From NCBI GenBank assembly GCA_002483145.1, contig DLHJ01000011.1, forward strand, positions 1-61,295: a stretch of DNA of 61,295 nt. The letters run 5' to 3'. The position numbers and the translations under genes were made by a program. Below, in pieces: positions 28,848 through 37,588 of the stretch (position 1 is its first letter; each line of letters begins with the position of its first letter). The notes below the pieces were generated by a model that had not been told where the DNA came from, searched no databases, and saw only the letters and a list, made by a program, of their open reading frames with translations. Source of the DNA: Cellvibrio sp. UBA7671 (GTDB lineage Bacteria > Pseudomonadota > Gammaproteobacteria > Pseudomonadales > Cellvibrionaceae).

Positions 28848-29240
28848 ATGGTCATTAAACGACGTCACCTTATCTGGTTAATCGCACTGCTTACCTTGGT
28901 CTTTTTAGGTCAATCGTTGGCGGTTGTGGCTATGCCATGCCAGTTTATGGACGTTGCGCCAACCAGTCATAAGATGGAATCCATGGATCATTCGATGATG
29001 GGTATGCATCACGATATGAGCAAAATGGATGTCCAGAATAAGGCCATGGATATGAAAGCCACTCACGATTGTTGCAAAACCATGGGGCATTGCTCTTCCA
29101 GCAGTTGTTCGGCACCGGCATTGAGCTATAGCGTGGCTTTTGCAATCCAATCTGACACTTCAGTGAATACCAATGGGTATCACCAGTACATCCCCAGCTC
29201 GCCCATTTCATCCCTCTATCGTCCCCCCATTTTCCGCTGA
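28848..29240 (+). CDS. small Met/His/Cys-rich secreted protein at head of cop block (CopL/DUF2946-like)
   Basis: A 130-aa protein with an N-terminal signal (MVIKRRHLIWLIALLTLVFL), then a metal-binding middle: repeated MDHSMMGMHHDMSKMD and a cluster of Cys (HDCCKTMGHCSSSSC). It ends SSLYRPPIFR. This composition suits a periplasmic copper chaperone or sensor peptide. I chose the internal ATG at 28848 because it gives a clean signal peptide; the frame is open to 28761. Family placement is by resemblance to CopL and DUF2946 proteins only. Two analogous small proteins at 47409 and 52992 share the RPP-containing C-terminus and also precede efflux genes. Confidence 0.75.
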   Translation: MVIKRRHLIWLIALLTLVFLGQSLAVVAMPCQFMDVAPTSHKMESMDHSMMGMHHDMSKMDVQNKAMDMKATHDCCKTMGHCSSSSCSAPALSYSVAFAIQSDTSVNTNGYHQYIPSSPISSLYRPPIFR

Positions 29241-29354
29241 TACAGGACAGTTACGCCTGAAATTTGGCGTATAGATCATCCAATTGTATTCGCGGGAGTG
29301 ACATTAGCTCCCTCCGTAGATGTTTAACAACCTTCGCGTTGTTTTGGAGCTTTT

Positions 29355-29864
29355 ATGGTTTTCCAGCGTTTTATAGGCGCTATCGGTAGCCTGGCGATCA
29401 CGTTTTTATTGATAAGCCACACATCACACGCCTCATCCACCCCATCAACAGCCACTGCTGCTAAACCCGCGCAGTTAGAGGTATATAAAAGCCCGACGTG
29501 CGGTTGTTGTGAAGAATGGATTTCCCACCTGCAATCCCATGGGCTGAAATCCAATATCCATCATCCCGATGATCTGAACGCGATCAAAAACCGCTACCGG
29601 ATTAGCCCCCAATACCAGTCCTGCCATACCGCTATATCACCTGACGGGTATGTATTTGAGGGCCATATTCCAGCTCCGGTCATTACCCGTTTCCTCGCCG
29701 AAAAGCCTGAAGGAGCCATAGGCTTGGCCGTTCCCGGCATGCCGGTGGGGAGCCCCGGCATGGAAATGGGCGACCGCTTCACACCCTACGATGTGCTCTT
29801 GCTGAAAAGCGATGGCAGCAGCGAGGTGTACATCCGCATCACCAGTTTGACGCAAACATTCTAA
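29355..29864 (+). CDS. DUF411 metal-binding protein (CopG-like)
   Basis: A 169-aa exported protein of the DUF411 family found in copper-resistance clusters. The signal peptide is residues 1-26. The thioredoxin-like domain opens with VYKSPTCGCCEEW (C49, C51, C52) and continues with QSCHTAISPDGYVFEGHIPA. The CxCC motif is expected to bind Cu(I) or undergo redox change in the periplasm. GGAG lies 9 bases before the ATG, and the multicopper oxidase gene follows within 6 bases. An inverted repeat, TACGCC/GGCGTA at 29252-29271, lies in the upstream spacer. Confidence 0.9.
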   Translation: MVFQRFIGAIGSLAITFLLISHTSHASSTPSTATAAKPAQLEVYKSPTCGCCEEWISHLQSHGLKSNIHHPDDLNAIKNRYRISPQYQSCHTAISPDGYVFEGHIPAPVITRFLAEKPEGAIGLAVPGMPVGSPGMEMGDRFTPYDVLLLKSDGSSEVYIRITSLTQTF

Positions 29865-29869
29865 GGAGA

Positions 29870-31999
29870 ATGGACATGAAAATTCCCGACACCCGCACAG
29901 CGGGGATACACATACCAACGGAGCTGAGCAGCGCAACGGATCGCTATCCGGTAGTACCGGACATGTTGCCACCAGACCAGTCACGTCGTCGCTTTGTACT
30001 CGGTGCCTCCTCATTGGTAGCACTGGGTGCGTTACCGTTATCGGGTCAGCTATTTGCCGCTACACCATTGCAAAACAATGACCCCCAGACCTTGGCTGGA
30101 AAACAGTTCGATCTATCGATTGGCTTCCAGAAGGTCAACTTCACCGGCAAACAACGGATCGCCACAACCGTTAACCAAAGCTTGCCCGCTCCCATCTTGC
30201 GCTGGAAAGAAGGTGAACGCGTGACTTTGCGGGTAACCAATACACTCGATCACGACAGCTCCATCCATTGGCACGGCATCATTTTGCCCTCGGAAATGGA
30301 TGGCGTGCCGGGCATGAGCTTTGATGGCATAAAGCCCGGCGAGACCTTTATCTACGAGTTTGATGTACAGCAAAGCGGCACTTATTGGTATCACAGCCAT
30401 TCTGGATTCCAGGAGCAAACCGGCCTAATGGGCGCCATCGTCATTGAGCCGAAAGAGCCCGATCCTGTGACTTATGACCGGGATATGGTCGTGCTGCTGT
30501 CTGACTGGACGGACACTGCACCGGAAAAGGTCTATGGCACCCTGAAAAAGATGAGCCACTACTACAACTTCCGAGAGCGGACGGTTGGCGATCTGGTGCG
30601 TGACCTCAAAACCAAAGGGTTCGCAGCTACCTGGAACGAGCGCGCCATGTGGGGCCAGATGCGCATGAGCGAAACTGATATATCGGACGTGACCGGTTAT
30701 ACCTACACCTACTTGATGAACGGCGTTACACCGGATCAAGGCTGGTTGGGACTCTGCAAACCCGGCGAGAAAGTACGCCTGCGCTTTATCAACGGCGCGG
30801 CGATGAGCATTTTCGATGTGCGGATTCCGGGATTAAAAATGACGGTAGTCGCTGCTGACGGCCAGAATATCCAGCCGGTCGTGGTCGATGAATTTCGTAT
30901 CGGGGTAGCGGAAACCTACGATGTCATCGTGGAACCCGCTGCTGATAGCGCCTACACCATCTTTGCCCAAAGTAATGACCGTACCGGTTATGCCCGTGGC
31001 ACCCTGACCACGGATATTGCCTTGCGGGCCGAGATACCGGCGATGGACCCGGCTCCCAGGTTAGGTCATCGCGACATGGGGATGGATATGTCTGGTATGG
31101 ATCACAGTGGACACGACATGGGCGGTATGGCTCACTCCGGCCATAACATGGGAGCGATGGATCACAGCGGCCACGATATGTCGGCCATGAAGATGGATCA
31201 CAGCCAGCATTCGAAGCCCGCCATGGAAGGTATGGATCACTCCGGTCATGACATGGGCGCGATGGACCATAGCGGGCACGATATGTCAGCCATGAAGATG
31301 GACCATAGCCAGCACTCCAAGCCCGCAATGGAAGGTATGGATCACTCCGGCCATGACATGGGCGCGATGGATCACAGCGGGCACGATATGTCGAAGATGG
31401 ATCACAGCCAGCACACCGGCAAATCGCGTCTGGCCAAAGCTGGTTTTGGCAGCAATTTTGATCCGCTCACCAAGATAAGCCATGTTGATACGGAATTTGG
31501 CCCACACGTGGATATGCGTTCAGACGCACCTCAAAGCGGCTTGGCCGATCCGGGGATTGGACTGCGTGATCACCAAAAACTGTACGGTCGCCGTGTATTG
31601 ACCTACGCGGACATCCGGGGCCTGCATCCCACCTACGACAAACGTGAGCCCTCACGGGAAATTGAGCTGCACCTGACCGGCAACATGCGCCGTTATATGT
31701 GGTCGATCAACGGCCTCAATTTTGCCGATGCCAAGCCGCTGGAACTGAGCTTTGGCGAGCGCGTGCGCATCATTCTGGTCAATGACACCATGATGACGCA
31801 TCCCATTCATTTGCACGGAATGTGGAGCGAATTGGAAACCGGTGATCCCCACTATATCCCACGTAAACACACCATCCTTGTCCAACCCGGTTCGCGCATC
31901 AGTTACCTCGTAACTGCCGATGCCAAGGGCCGTTGGGCATATCACTGTCATTTGCTTTACCACATGCCCGGCATGATGCGTGAAGTCAGGGTCGTTTAG
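29870..31999 (+). CDS. copA: multicopper oxidase, copper resistance (CopA/PcoA family)
   Basis: A periplasmic laccase-like enzyme that oxidises Cu(I) and sequesters copper. The 709-aa protein is a Tat substrate (SRRRFVLG, residues 38-45, then a hydrophobic stretch). Cupredoxin domain 1 contains IHWHG and YWYHSHSG. The last domain has HPIHLHGMW and YHCHLLYHMPGMM, completing type 1, 2 and 3 copper sites. Between them (about residues 405-520) is an expanded Met/His region built from MDHSGHDM units, encoded by a 105-bp tandem repeat. AAGGAG precedes the start; a second ATG two codons later is equally possible. copB follows after 9 bases. This is not the P-type ATPase also called CopA. Confidence 0.96.
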   Translation: MDMKIPDTRTAGIHIPTELSSATDRYPVVPDMLPPDQSRRRFVLGASSLVALGALPLSGQLFAATPLQNNDPQTLAGKQFDLSIGFQKVNFTGKQRIATTVNQSLPAPILRWKEGERVTLRVTNTLDHDSSIHWHGIILPSEMDGVPGMSFDGIKPGETFIYEFDVQQSGTYWYHSHSGFQEQTGLMGAIVIEPKEPDPVTYDRDMVVLLSDWTDTAPEKVYGTLKKMSHYYNFRERTVGDLVRDLKTKGFAATWNERAMWGQMRMSETDISDVTGYTYTYLMNGVTPDQGWLGLCKPGEKVRLRFINGAAMSIFDVRIPGLKMTVVAADGQNIQPVVVDEFRIGVAETYDVIVEPAADSAYTIFAQSNDRTGYARGTLTTDIALRAEIPAMDPAPRLGHRDMGMDMSGMDHSGHDMGGMAHSGHNMGAMDHSGHDMSAMKMDHSQHSKPAMEGMDHSGHDMGAMDHSGHDMSAMKMDHSQHSKPAMEGMDHSGHDMGAMDHSGHDMSKMDHSQHTGKSRLAKAGFGSNFDPLTKISHVDTEFGPHVDMRSDAPQSGLADPGIGLRDHQKLYGRRVLTYADIRGLHPTYDKREPSREIELHLTGNMRRYMWSINGLNFADAKPLELSFGERVRIILVNDTMMTHPIHLHGMWSELETGDPHYIPRKHTILVQPGSRISYLVTADAKGRWAYHCHLLYHMPGMMREVRVV
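31157..31419 (+). repeat. 105-bp in-frame tandem repeat inside copA
   Basis: Two full copies (31157-31261, 31262-31366) and a shortened third (from 31367) of a 105-bp, 35-codon unit. Each encodes MDHSGHDMSAMKMDHSQHS followed by KPAMEGMDHSGHDMGA. The copies differ at a few mostly third-position bases, so the array is not brand new. It expands the Met/His copper-binding segment. Confidence 0.9.
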
Positions 32000-32008
32000 G
32001 AGAACGCT

Positions 32009-32722
32009 ATGAAAAACCTATCAAAAAAACTGACCCTGACTCTCTGGGCAACCGCGTTATCCAGCATGCCCGTGATTGCCCACGAGGGGGATGACCCATT
32101 GCTGTCGCGTGTGATGATTGACCAATTCGAGTGGCGCGATAGTGACGAGGCTGAACCCTATGTACTGGAAGCCCAGGGCTGGATCGGTAAAGACCTGCAT
32201 AAACTCTGGATCAAAACCGATGTAGAGCGAGTGGACGGTGAAACCGAGGAAGCCGAAATCCAAGCGCTTTACAGCCGTGCCATTGCACCCTTCTGGGATG
32301 TTCAAGTTGGTGTACGGCAAGACCTGAAACCAACACCTGAACGTGAATGGGGTGTGATTGGTATCCAGGGGTTGGCGCCGTATTTCTTTGAAATAGATGC
32401 AGCACTGTTTATCGGGGATTCCGGGGATACAGCCGCGCGTTTATCAGCAGAGTATGAATGGATGCTCACCCAGAAAGTAGTTTTATCACCGGAAGTTTCG
32501 GTGAACTTTTATGGCCAAAACGATATGCACCGGCTGACGGGTTCAGGCTTATCTGATGGCCAGGCAGGCCTTCGGTTGCGTTACGAAATTCGCCGCGAAT
32601 TTGCGCCCTACATCGGTGTGAATTGGACGAAGAGCTTCGGCAACACCGCCGATTTTGTCCGTGATCATGGCGAGCCCACCAGCGATACCCAGTGGGTCGC
32701 CGGTGTTCGCGCATGGTTTTAA
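32009..32722 (+). CDS. copB: copper resistance outer membrane protein (CopB/PcoB family)
   Basis: A 237-aa predicted beta-barrel of the CopB family, working with CopA to bind or pass copper at the outer membrane. The signal peptide ends near VIAHEG. The family core is seen in FEWRDSD, LEAQGWIGKDLHKLWIKTD, QALYSRAIAPFWDVQVGVRQD and the C-terminal WVAGVRAWF ending in an aromatic residue, as barrels do. It lacks the long Met-rich N-terminal region of Pseudomonas CopB. AGGAG lies 8 bases upstream. Confidence 0.93.
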   Translation: MKNLSKKLTLTLWATALSSMPVIAHEGDDPLLSRVMIDQFEWRDSDEAEPYVLEAQGWIGKDLHKLWIKTDVERVDGETEEAEIQALYSRAIAPFWDVQVGVRQDLKPTPEREWGVIGIQGLAPYFFEIDAALFIGDSGDTAARLSAEYEWMLTQKVVLSPEVSVNFYGQNDMHRLTGSGLSDGQAGLRLRYEIRREFAPYIGVNWTKSFGNTADFVRDHGEPTSDTQWVAGVRAWF

Positions 32723-32762
32723 TACACAGTGTCAAACAACTTTAATTACCGAGGAACATACA

Positions 32763-33101
32763 ATGAAAACTTTTCTTCTTAACTCTGCCTTGATCTTGTC
32801 TAGTGCATTGATGGTGGCTCCGAGCTTCGCTCATGATCCCGCAGAGCATGCCAAAACGGCAGAAGCGCCCGATTGTGATGCGATGAAAAAAATGGATCAC
32901 TCCAAGATGGATATGAATGATCCGGTGATGCAGGCCCTGATGAAAAAATGCAGTGCAAAATCTGCTGTTAGCGATCCGCACAAAGGCATGGAAGGAATGG
33001 ATCACGAGAAGATGGAAGGCATGAATCACGGAGACATGGAAGGAATGGATAAGAGCAAATCGACCTCCAGTGAAAGCCATGAAGGGCACAGTGCCCATTG
33101 A
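32763..33101 (+). CDS. small Met/His-rich periplasmic protein
   Basis: A 112-aa exported protein: signal peptide MKTFLLNSALILSSALMVAP...SFA, then a soluble part full of MDHSKMDMND, MEGMDHEKMEGMNHGDMEGMD and a His-containing tail (HEGHSAH). Such proteins are likely copper-binding buffers, similar in style to the CopA insert. The upstream ATG at 32655 is in frame but inside copB; GAGGA before 32763 marks the real start. No named family is claimed. Confidence 0.8.
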   Translation: MKTFLLNSALILSSALMVAPSFAHDPAEHAKTAEAPDCDAMKKMDHSKMDMNDPVMQALMKKCSAKSAVSDPHKGMEGMDHEKMEGMNHGDMEGMDKSKSTSSESHEGHSAH

Positions 33102-33210
33102 TGGGTAATGCGCGGGTTGCTTACTAAGCTGAGTGGGCAACCCACAAATCGCTATTGGACACGGATGACAGTGTTTGCTGTACATCCGTTGTTAATCTGG
33201 AGAACGATAC

Positions 33211-33741
33211 ATGAAAACCATTAAATGGATCATCCTGCTTAGTGTTGCCGCACTGGCCGTAGCATATGCTTATGTCAATGCAGGGCTATACCCGATAGGC
33301 GCCGATGTGCCACACAATAAAGCAACTTATTGGCTGCTGGAAACCTTGCGTGAGCGATCCATTGCGCGCGCCGCTGCGGAAATTGACGTTCCTGATTTAA
33401 ACGATTCCCAACTACTCCTCAGTGGTGGGCCGGATTACAACGATATGTGTGCCCAGTGTCATTTAAAGCCGGGGCGCACGCAAAGTGATATGAGTATTGG
33501 GCTTTATCCAAGTCCGCCAAATTTATCGCTGCCGCTTGATAACAAAACCAACAGCGCGCGCCGGCAATTCTGGATCATTAAACATGGAATAAAAGCCAGC
33601 GGTATGCCCGCTTGGGGGCCAACACACGATGACCAACGTATTTGGGCAATGGTGGCATTTATTCAGAAGCTTCCATCATTAACACCGGAGCAATATCAGA
33701 TATTGACTACCCGAGGGGAAGGTGAAAGTACTCACCACTAG
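33211..33741 (+). CDS. membrane-anchored c-type cytochrome
   Basis: A 176-aa protein with an N-terminal hydrophobic anchor (residues 5-22) and one haem site, CAQCH (80-84). The distal methionine is probably in ASGMPAWGP. It should be a periplasmic electron carrier. Cytochromes of this kind occur in copper clusters and may accept electrons from Cu(I) oxidation, but this role is inferred from the neighbourhood. GGAG precedes the ATG. The next 267 bases hold no gene or clear signal. Confidence 0.88.
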   Translation: MKTIKWIILLSVAALAVAYAYVNAGLYPIGADVPHNKATYWLLETLRERSIARAAAEIDVPDLNDSQLLLSGGPDYNDMCAQCHLKPGRTQSDMSIGLYPSPPNLSLPLDNKTNSARRQFWIIKHGIKASGMPAWGPTHDDQRIWAMVAFIQKLPSLTPEQYQILTTRGEGESTHH

Positions 33742-34008
33742 ATATATTTAAAAAATTAGCCAGAAAGTTGGGGTGTCTATGTGGGTCAACGTACAGAGAT
33801 TGCCTTACAAATAGTTCGCTAATGCAAGATAAGTATTTGTCTTCACTCCATTGGCAGATATGGATTGTCATCGCATGAACGATTGATCTGTATCAACTAA
33901 TCACGTAAACAATCGGACTAGTCTAGTTACCGTACCAAAATGTTTAGTGCATCACTTGAGTCCAGCTTCTCAAACTTTTAACGCAGAGTCGATATAGGAA
34001 AAATCGTT

Positions 34009-34257
34009 ATGGCAAATGCACCTAGATACTGGTCTGGCCTACACGGGCTTGCGACTCTCACTCTGATTGGCGCCGCCCTCTATTTTTTGTTAGTAGAACA
34101 TGGTAATCACACCCTGCCATATTTGCCTTATCTCATCATTTTGCTGTGCCCGTTGATGCATCTATTTATGCACAAGGGTCACGGGGGGCACAATCATGGT
34201 GAAGACAAGCGCCCAGATCGGGATACCGACCGCAGCATGGAAGACGGAAAAAAATAA
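34009..34257 (+). CDS. DUF2933 small membrane protein
   Basis: An 82-aa protein with two hydrophobic helices (about residues 12-27 and 36-52) and a C-terminal His/Gly-rich tail (MHKGHGGHNHGEDK). This fits DUF2933, small membrane proteins of unknown function often beside copper or silver resistance genes. AGGA lies 9 bases upstream. It is in the stretch between the cop block and the cus block. Confidence 0.8.
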   Translation: MANAPRYWSGLHGLATLTLIGAALYFLLVEHGNHTLPYLPYLIILLCPLMHLFMHKGHGGHNHGEDKRPDRDTDRSMEDGKK

Positions 34258-34322
34258 TCCACTGAATGTTCTTAGCTTCGAAAATGAGCCAGATAGTCAA
34301 GTAAACATATAAGGTGCATGGC

Positions 34323-34781
34323 ATGGAAATTAAAACTTTCTCAGACTTAATCGACTGGACCCGTCAGTTGCATGGGCATTTGTCAAAATGTCTTGCGCAT
34401 TGCGCATCAAAAAACGAAGAAGAGCGTGCTCGATTACTACTTGATTACCTGGCTGAGCATGAAGGCAAAATGGAAAAAATGGTAAGTGCCTTCGAAGCGC
34501 AGGCGGAGTCCAAGGTAATGAAAACGTACATTTACGACTACTTGTCACACCAGCCTATCCAATCACATCGGACTTGCGATGCACCCTACGCGGAACTTGG
34601 TTTTGACGATATCTGCCAAGAGGTCTTTGATTACCACCAGCAAATTATTGAGCTTTATCGCGATATTGAAGAAAGGGCTGACATTCCTGAGGCGAAGGCA
34701 TTGCTTGGTTCACTACTGGCGATGGAAGAGCATGAGGCTATGCGACTATCCCGACAAACAGGACGAATGAGTGATATGTAA
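34323..34781 (+). CDS. ferritin-like four-helix protein of unknown function
   Basis: A 152-aa soluble helical protein. Repeated acidic/His positions (LHGHLSKCLAHC, DYLAEHEGKME, VFDYHQQIIELYRDIEERA, AMEEHEAMRLSRQ) have the periodicity of a ferritin or rubrerythrin-like bundle with possible ExxH metal ligands. No signal peptide, so it should be cytoplasmic. AAGG lies 8 bases before the ATG at 34323. It probably belongs with the metal-resistance genes; I cannot name a characterised homologue. Confidence 0.7.
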   Translation: MEIKTFSDLIDWTRQLHGHLSKCLAHCASKNEEERARLLLDYLAEHEGKMEKMVSAFEAQAESKVMKTYIYDYLSHQPIQSHRTCDAPYAELGFDDICQEVFDYHQQIIELYRDIEERADIPEAKALLGSLLAMEEHEAMRLSRQTGRMSDM

Positions 34782-35042
34782 AAACACATACCTCGATTCT
34801 CTAGCGCCGCCTACGCGGCTTCGAATTTACTCCCTCCTTTAAGAACTTGCTTCGCGAGTAGCTTTGGCCCTGCTTACCCGCCCGCCCAACTTACTTCCTC
34901 TTGCTATGTTGTATAGCGAACAGACCGTCCACAGGTAAAGGTAGCTACTGCTATTCAAATTCAATATTCATTTGGCGTCCCTAGAGTCTTATTAGCAATA
35001 TTAAAAAAATACGCGATCTGACGACAAATATAAAAAGTTCAC

Positions 35043-35073
35043 TTGACCTGTGAGCCGCACACAGATTTAGGAT
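35043..35073 (+). promoter_or_regulatory. MerR-type promoter with 19-bp spacer upstream of merR gene
   Basis: TTGACC (35043-35048), 19 bases, TAGGAT (35068-35073). The spacer contains a perfect dyad, CTGTG (35048-35052) with CACAG (35060-35064). An overlong 19-bp spacer with a dyad is the signature of MerR-activated promoters. It should be the target of the MerR regulator encoded 114 bases downstream, and would drive it and perhaps the cus operon. The 260 bases upstream (34782-35042) contain no gene or other signal that I recognise. Confidence 0.7.
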
Positions 35074-35090
35074 GTAATGAATTCACTATC

Positions 35091-35104
35091 TAAACCTAGG
35101 TTTA
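35091..35104. promoter_or_regulatory. 14-bp perfect palindrome in merR leader
   Basis: TAAACCTAGGTTTA, perfectly symmetrical, 18 bases after the proposed -10. It falls in the transcribed leader about 80 bases before the merR start codon. It could be a second regulator site. No family is assigned. Confidence 0.5.
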
Positions 35105-35186
35105 ACTCTTGGGTTTGATCCTGATCAAGATCGAGAGTGTTGAAAGGAGTAAATTAAAAACGTCGAAGAAATTATGTGGAGTAAGT

Positions 35187-35600
35187 ATGCGGGTGGCTCA
35201 ACTGGCGCGTGAATTGGCAATTTCCGCTGATACTATCCGGTATTACACGCTTATAGGATTGATCAAACCAAAACGTAACCCGGCCAATAATTACAAAGAA
35301 TATCGTGAAGAAGAACGTAGGCGGCTGCAGTTTATTCTGAGTGCGCGGAAACTAGGCTTCACCCTGAATGATATTAAAGAAATCATTCGCGAAGCCAGTA
35401 AGGGCAAGATGGCGTGCCCTCTGGTACGTCAAATTCTTGAAAAAAGGCTACAAGAAACAGAGCAAAGTTTTAACCAACAGAGCGCACTGCGAAAGCATAT
35501 GAAAAAAGCAATGAAAGACTGGAAAAACAAGCCAAACCAAGAGCCGAATGGACATGAGATATGTCATTTAATCGAAGGGTTTTCCTTTGCAAATGAATAG
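35187..35600 (+). CDS. MerR-family metal-responsive transcriptional regulator
   Basis: A 137-aa regulator. N-terminal winged helix (MRVAQLARELAISADTIRYY), linker with LGFTLNDIKEII, a long dimerisation helix, and a C-terminal metal-binding loop set: C77 in MACPLV, then H123 and C126 in GHEICHLI. The Cys pattern points to a metal sensor rather than a drug or redox sensor; the metal is probably Cu/Ag or another soft ion given the cus genes downstream. The start at 35187 was chosen over an upstream ATG at 35109 because it begins the canonical HTH; TGGAG is just upstream. Confidence 0.9.
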   Translation: MRVAQLARELAISADTIRYYTLIGLIKPKRNPANNYKEYREEERRRLQFILSARKLGFTLNDIKEIIREASKGKMACPLVRQILEKRLQETEQSFNQQSALRKHMKKAMKDWKNKPNQEPNGHEICHLIEGFSFANE

Positions 35601-35710
35601 AGCAATTTTTTTATTTGGAATCATAGATCGCTTAAAAAAGTATCACATAGAAGTATACGATAGACAGCACGTGTAATTATCCAACCATTAACCTTACCAA
35701 GGAAAACTTT

Positions 35711-36076
35711 ATGAAAAAATCATCCGTATTTTCTGCATTCATATTAAGCACCGCATTACTCTTGCCAGCATTTGCAATAGCGGCTGACACCCATTCAACC
35801 CCCATTGAGAAGCTAATTTCAGAAATAGCTGATAAGCCTGAGCAACATCATGCTATTGCAAGTTACTACAAGGACAAGATTACTGAAGCCAAAAAAGATT
35901 TAGCCATGCATACCAAAATGCGCAAGGCTTATGAAGTGGGGTATGTCAAAAACCAGGACGCAATGGCTGGCATGCGCAAACACTGTGATAAGTTAATCAG
36001 TAACGCAGAGTCTAATATCAAAGAATATGAAGCACTGGCGGCAGAGCATGAAGCTATCGCCATGAAAAAACCTTAG
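35711..36076 (+). CDS. small helical periplasmic protein of unknown function
   Basis: A 121-aa exported protein: signal peptide to about residue 25 (AIAAD), then an all-helical body, HAIASYYKDKITEAKKDLAM, MRKAYEVGYVKNQDAMAGMRKHCDKL and YEALAAEHEAIAMKKP. Spaced His, Met and Glu could bind metal weakly. AAGGA is 9-10 bases upstream. It sits directly before cusC and may be a periplasmic accessory of the pump, replacing CusF, which is absent here. No family name is claimed. Confidence 0.75.
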   Translation: MKKSSVFSAFILSTALLLPAFAIAADTHSTPIEKLISEIADKPEQHHAIASYYKDKITEAKKDLAMHTKMRKAYEVGYVKNQDAMAGMRKHCDKLISNAESNIKEYEALAAEHEAIAMKKP

Positions 36077-36169
36077 CAGCCTGTTGTCGCGCGTGGCTTG
36101 CACTGCACGCGCTAGTTAATTGAATAAACCGTTAATTACAGCTATTGGATTAATAAAAATGGAGGACTT

Positions 36170-37588
36170 ATGAATAAATTATCTCCATTTTCAGTTTCAC
36201 TAGTATTTTTATCGCTCTTTGTGGCGATGCCTGTGTTTGCCGAACAAGGCTCCCTCACTTTAGAAGAGTTTCTGACTCAAGTTGATACTTCCAATCCCGG
36301 TTTGTCTGCCGCACAGCAATACAACAAAGCACTACAGCACCGCATCAAACCAGCAGGCGCGCTGGATGATCCTTTTGTGGCATTTGGCATGGATGAGATT
36401 CCTTACGGAGAGCAAAGTCCGCAAGCCTATCGTTATCAGATTAGCCAATCTTTACCATTCCCCGGAAAACGGGGCACACGTGAAAAGATTGCCGCACTCA
36501 AAGCGGAAACTGCTGAGCAAGAAACCGCAACGCAACGTCGTGAGTTGAAAGTAATCGCCACACAATTTTTTTATCGTACTTTTTTTAACGCCCAAGCGAT
36601 CAACCTCAATTTACAACTGCAAACTGCTGTGCGTTCTGCAATGCAAAGCGCCAAAGCACGTTATGAAGCGGGAGGCACAGAACACCACGATTGGCTGTTA
36701 GCCAAAATGGAATTAGCTACGCTTGCCATTGAACAACAAAAACTTAAACGTGAACAATTTTGGTTACGTACATCGCTTAACGAATTGCGCGGTCATCCGC
36801 CTGAAGCTGACTTACCAATAAGTGTTGTTGACTTTACGCACACAACTGAGCCAGCTTTCACTGAAACCGAGTTTAACGATCAACCAGAACTCGCCGTACT
36901 TGATGCGCAAACACAACAATCTGCGCATGAATATAAATTAGCAAAGCTTTCCTATTACCCGGATTTTGTGCTGCAAATAATGGCAATGGAGCCGCGCAAT
37001 ATGGGTGAGATGGACACTGAAAAATCCAACTGGGGTGTCATGGTCGGCATGACCGTACCGCTTTATTTTGGACACAAGCAATCGCATTTGGTAACAGCCG
37101 CACGTTATGAGCAACAAGCAGTTGAATCGGATAAAGTGTATTTACGCAATAAACTGATTAGCGAATCGGTGAACGCAAACCAAGCGTTAATTTCTGCGCG
37201 TGACTTGGTGAGGTTGTACGAAACCGATGTGCTGCCTAACACACAGTTAGCACTGGCCGATGCACGATCTGCCTATCAGTCCCGGCGTATGAATTTGTCG
37301 CAGTATGTTGCGATAGAAAAAATTCAGGCGATCCAACAATTGGAATTAGTTGCAGCGCGGATTGATGTTGAACTGGCAAAAACCCGTTTAAATGAATTGC
37401 TGTCCTCGCCACCCATTCTCAAGTTGGCGCCATCACGCCCCACCGTTTTTGGTGCGGGCAATATGGGCGATGCCATGCCCGCTTCCGACACCGTCAATAT
37501 GGGCGGTGGCATGAGCCAGCCCAAACCTGCCGGTAAAAAATCTTCTACAACTGATCAAGGCGGAAATTCCGGCATGGGTGGAATGTAA
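36170..37588 (+). CDS. cusC: TolC-family outer membrane factor of copper/silver efflux (CusC-like)
   Basis: The outer-membrane duct of the tripartite pump. The 472-aa protein has a signal peptide (to about residue 24, VFAEQGS) and two OEP repeats (QISQSLPFPGKRGTREKIA in the first, GMTVPLYFGHKQSHLVTAA in the second). The C-terminal tail of about 50 residues is rich in Met and Gly (NMGDAMPAS, NMGGGMSQP, GNSGMGGM), unusual for OMFs and possibly copper-binding. GGAGG precedes the ATG. The stop overlaps cusB as TAATG. It probably also serves the second cusBA pair at 47853-52227, which lacks an OMF. Confidence 0.9.
   Translation: MNKLSPFSVSLVFLSLFVAMPVFAEQGSLTLEEFLTQVDTSNPGLSAAQQYNKALQHRIKPAGALDDPFVAFGMDEIPYGEQSPQAYRYQISQSLPFPGKRGTREKIAALKAETAEQETATQRRELKVIATQFFYRTFFNAQAINLNLQLQTAVRSAMQSAKARYEAGGTEHHDWLLAKMELATLAIEQQKLKREQFWLRTSLNELRGHPPEADLPISVVDFTHTTEPAFTETEFNDQPELAVLDAQTQQSAHEYKLAKLSYYPDFVLQIMAMEPRNMGEMDTEKSNWGVMVGMTVPLYFGHKQSHLVTAARYEQQAVESDKVYLRNKLISESVNANQALISARDLVRLYETDVLPNTQLALADARSAYQSRRMNLSQYVAIEKIQAIQQLELVAARIDVELAKTRLNELLSSPPILKLAPSRPTVFGAGNMGDAMPASDTVNMGGGMSQPKPAGKKSSTTDQGGNSGMGGM

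Noticed and set aside
31157-31419. Tandem 105-bp repeats as a non-coding satellite
   Set aside because: They are in frame, encode Met/His-rich peptide and sit inside an intact multicopper oxidase gene.
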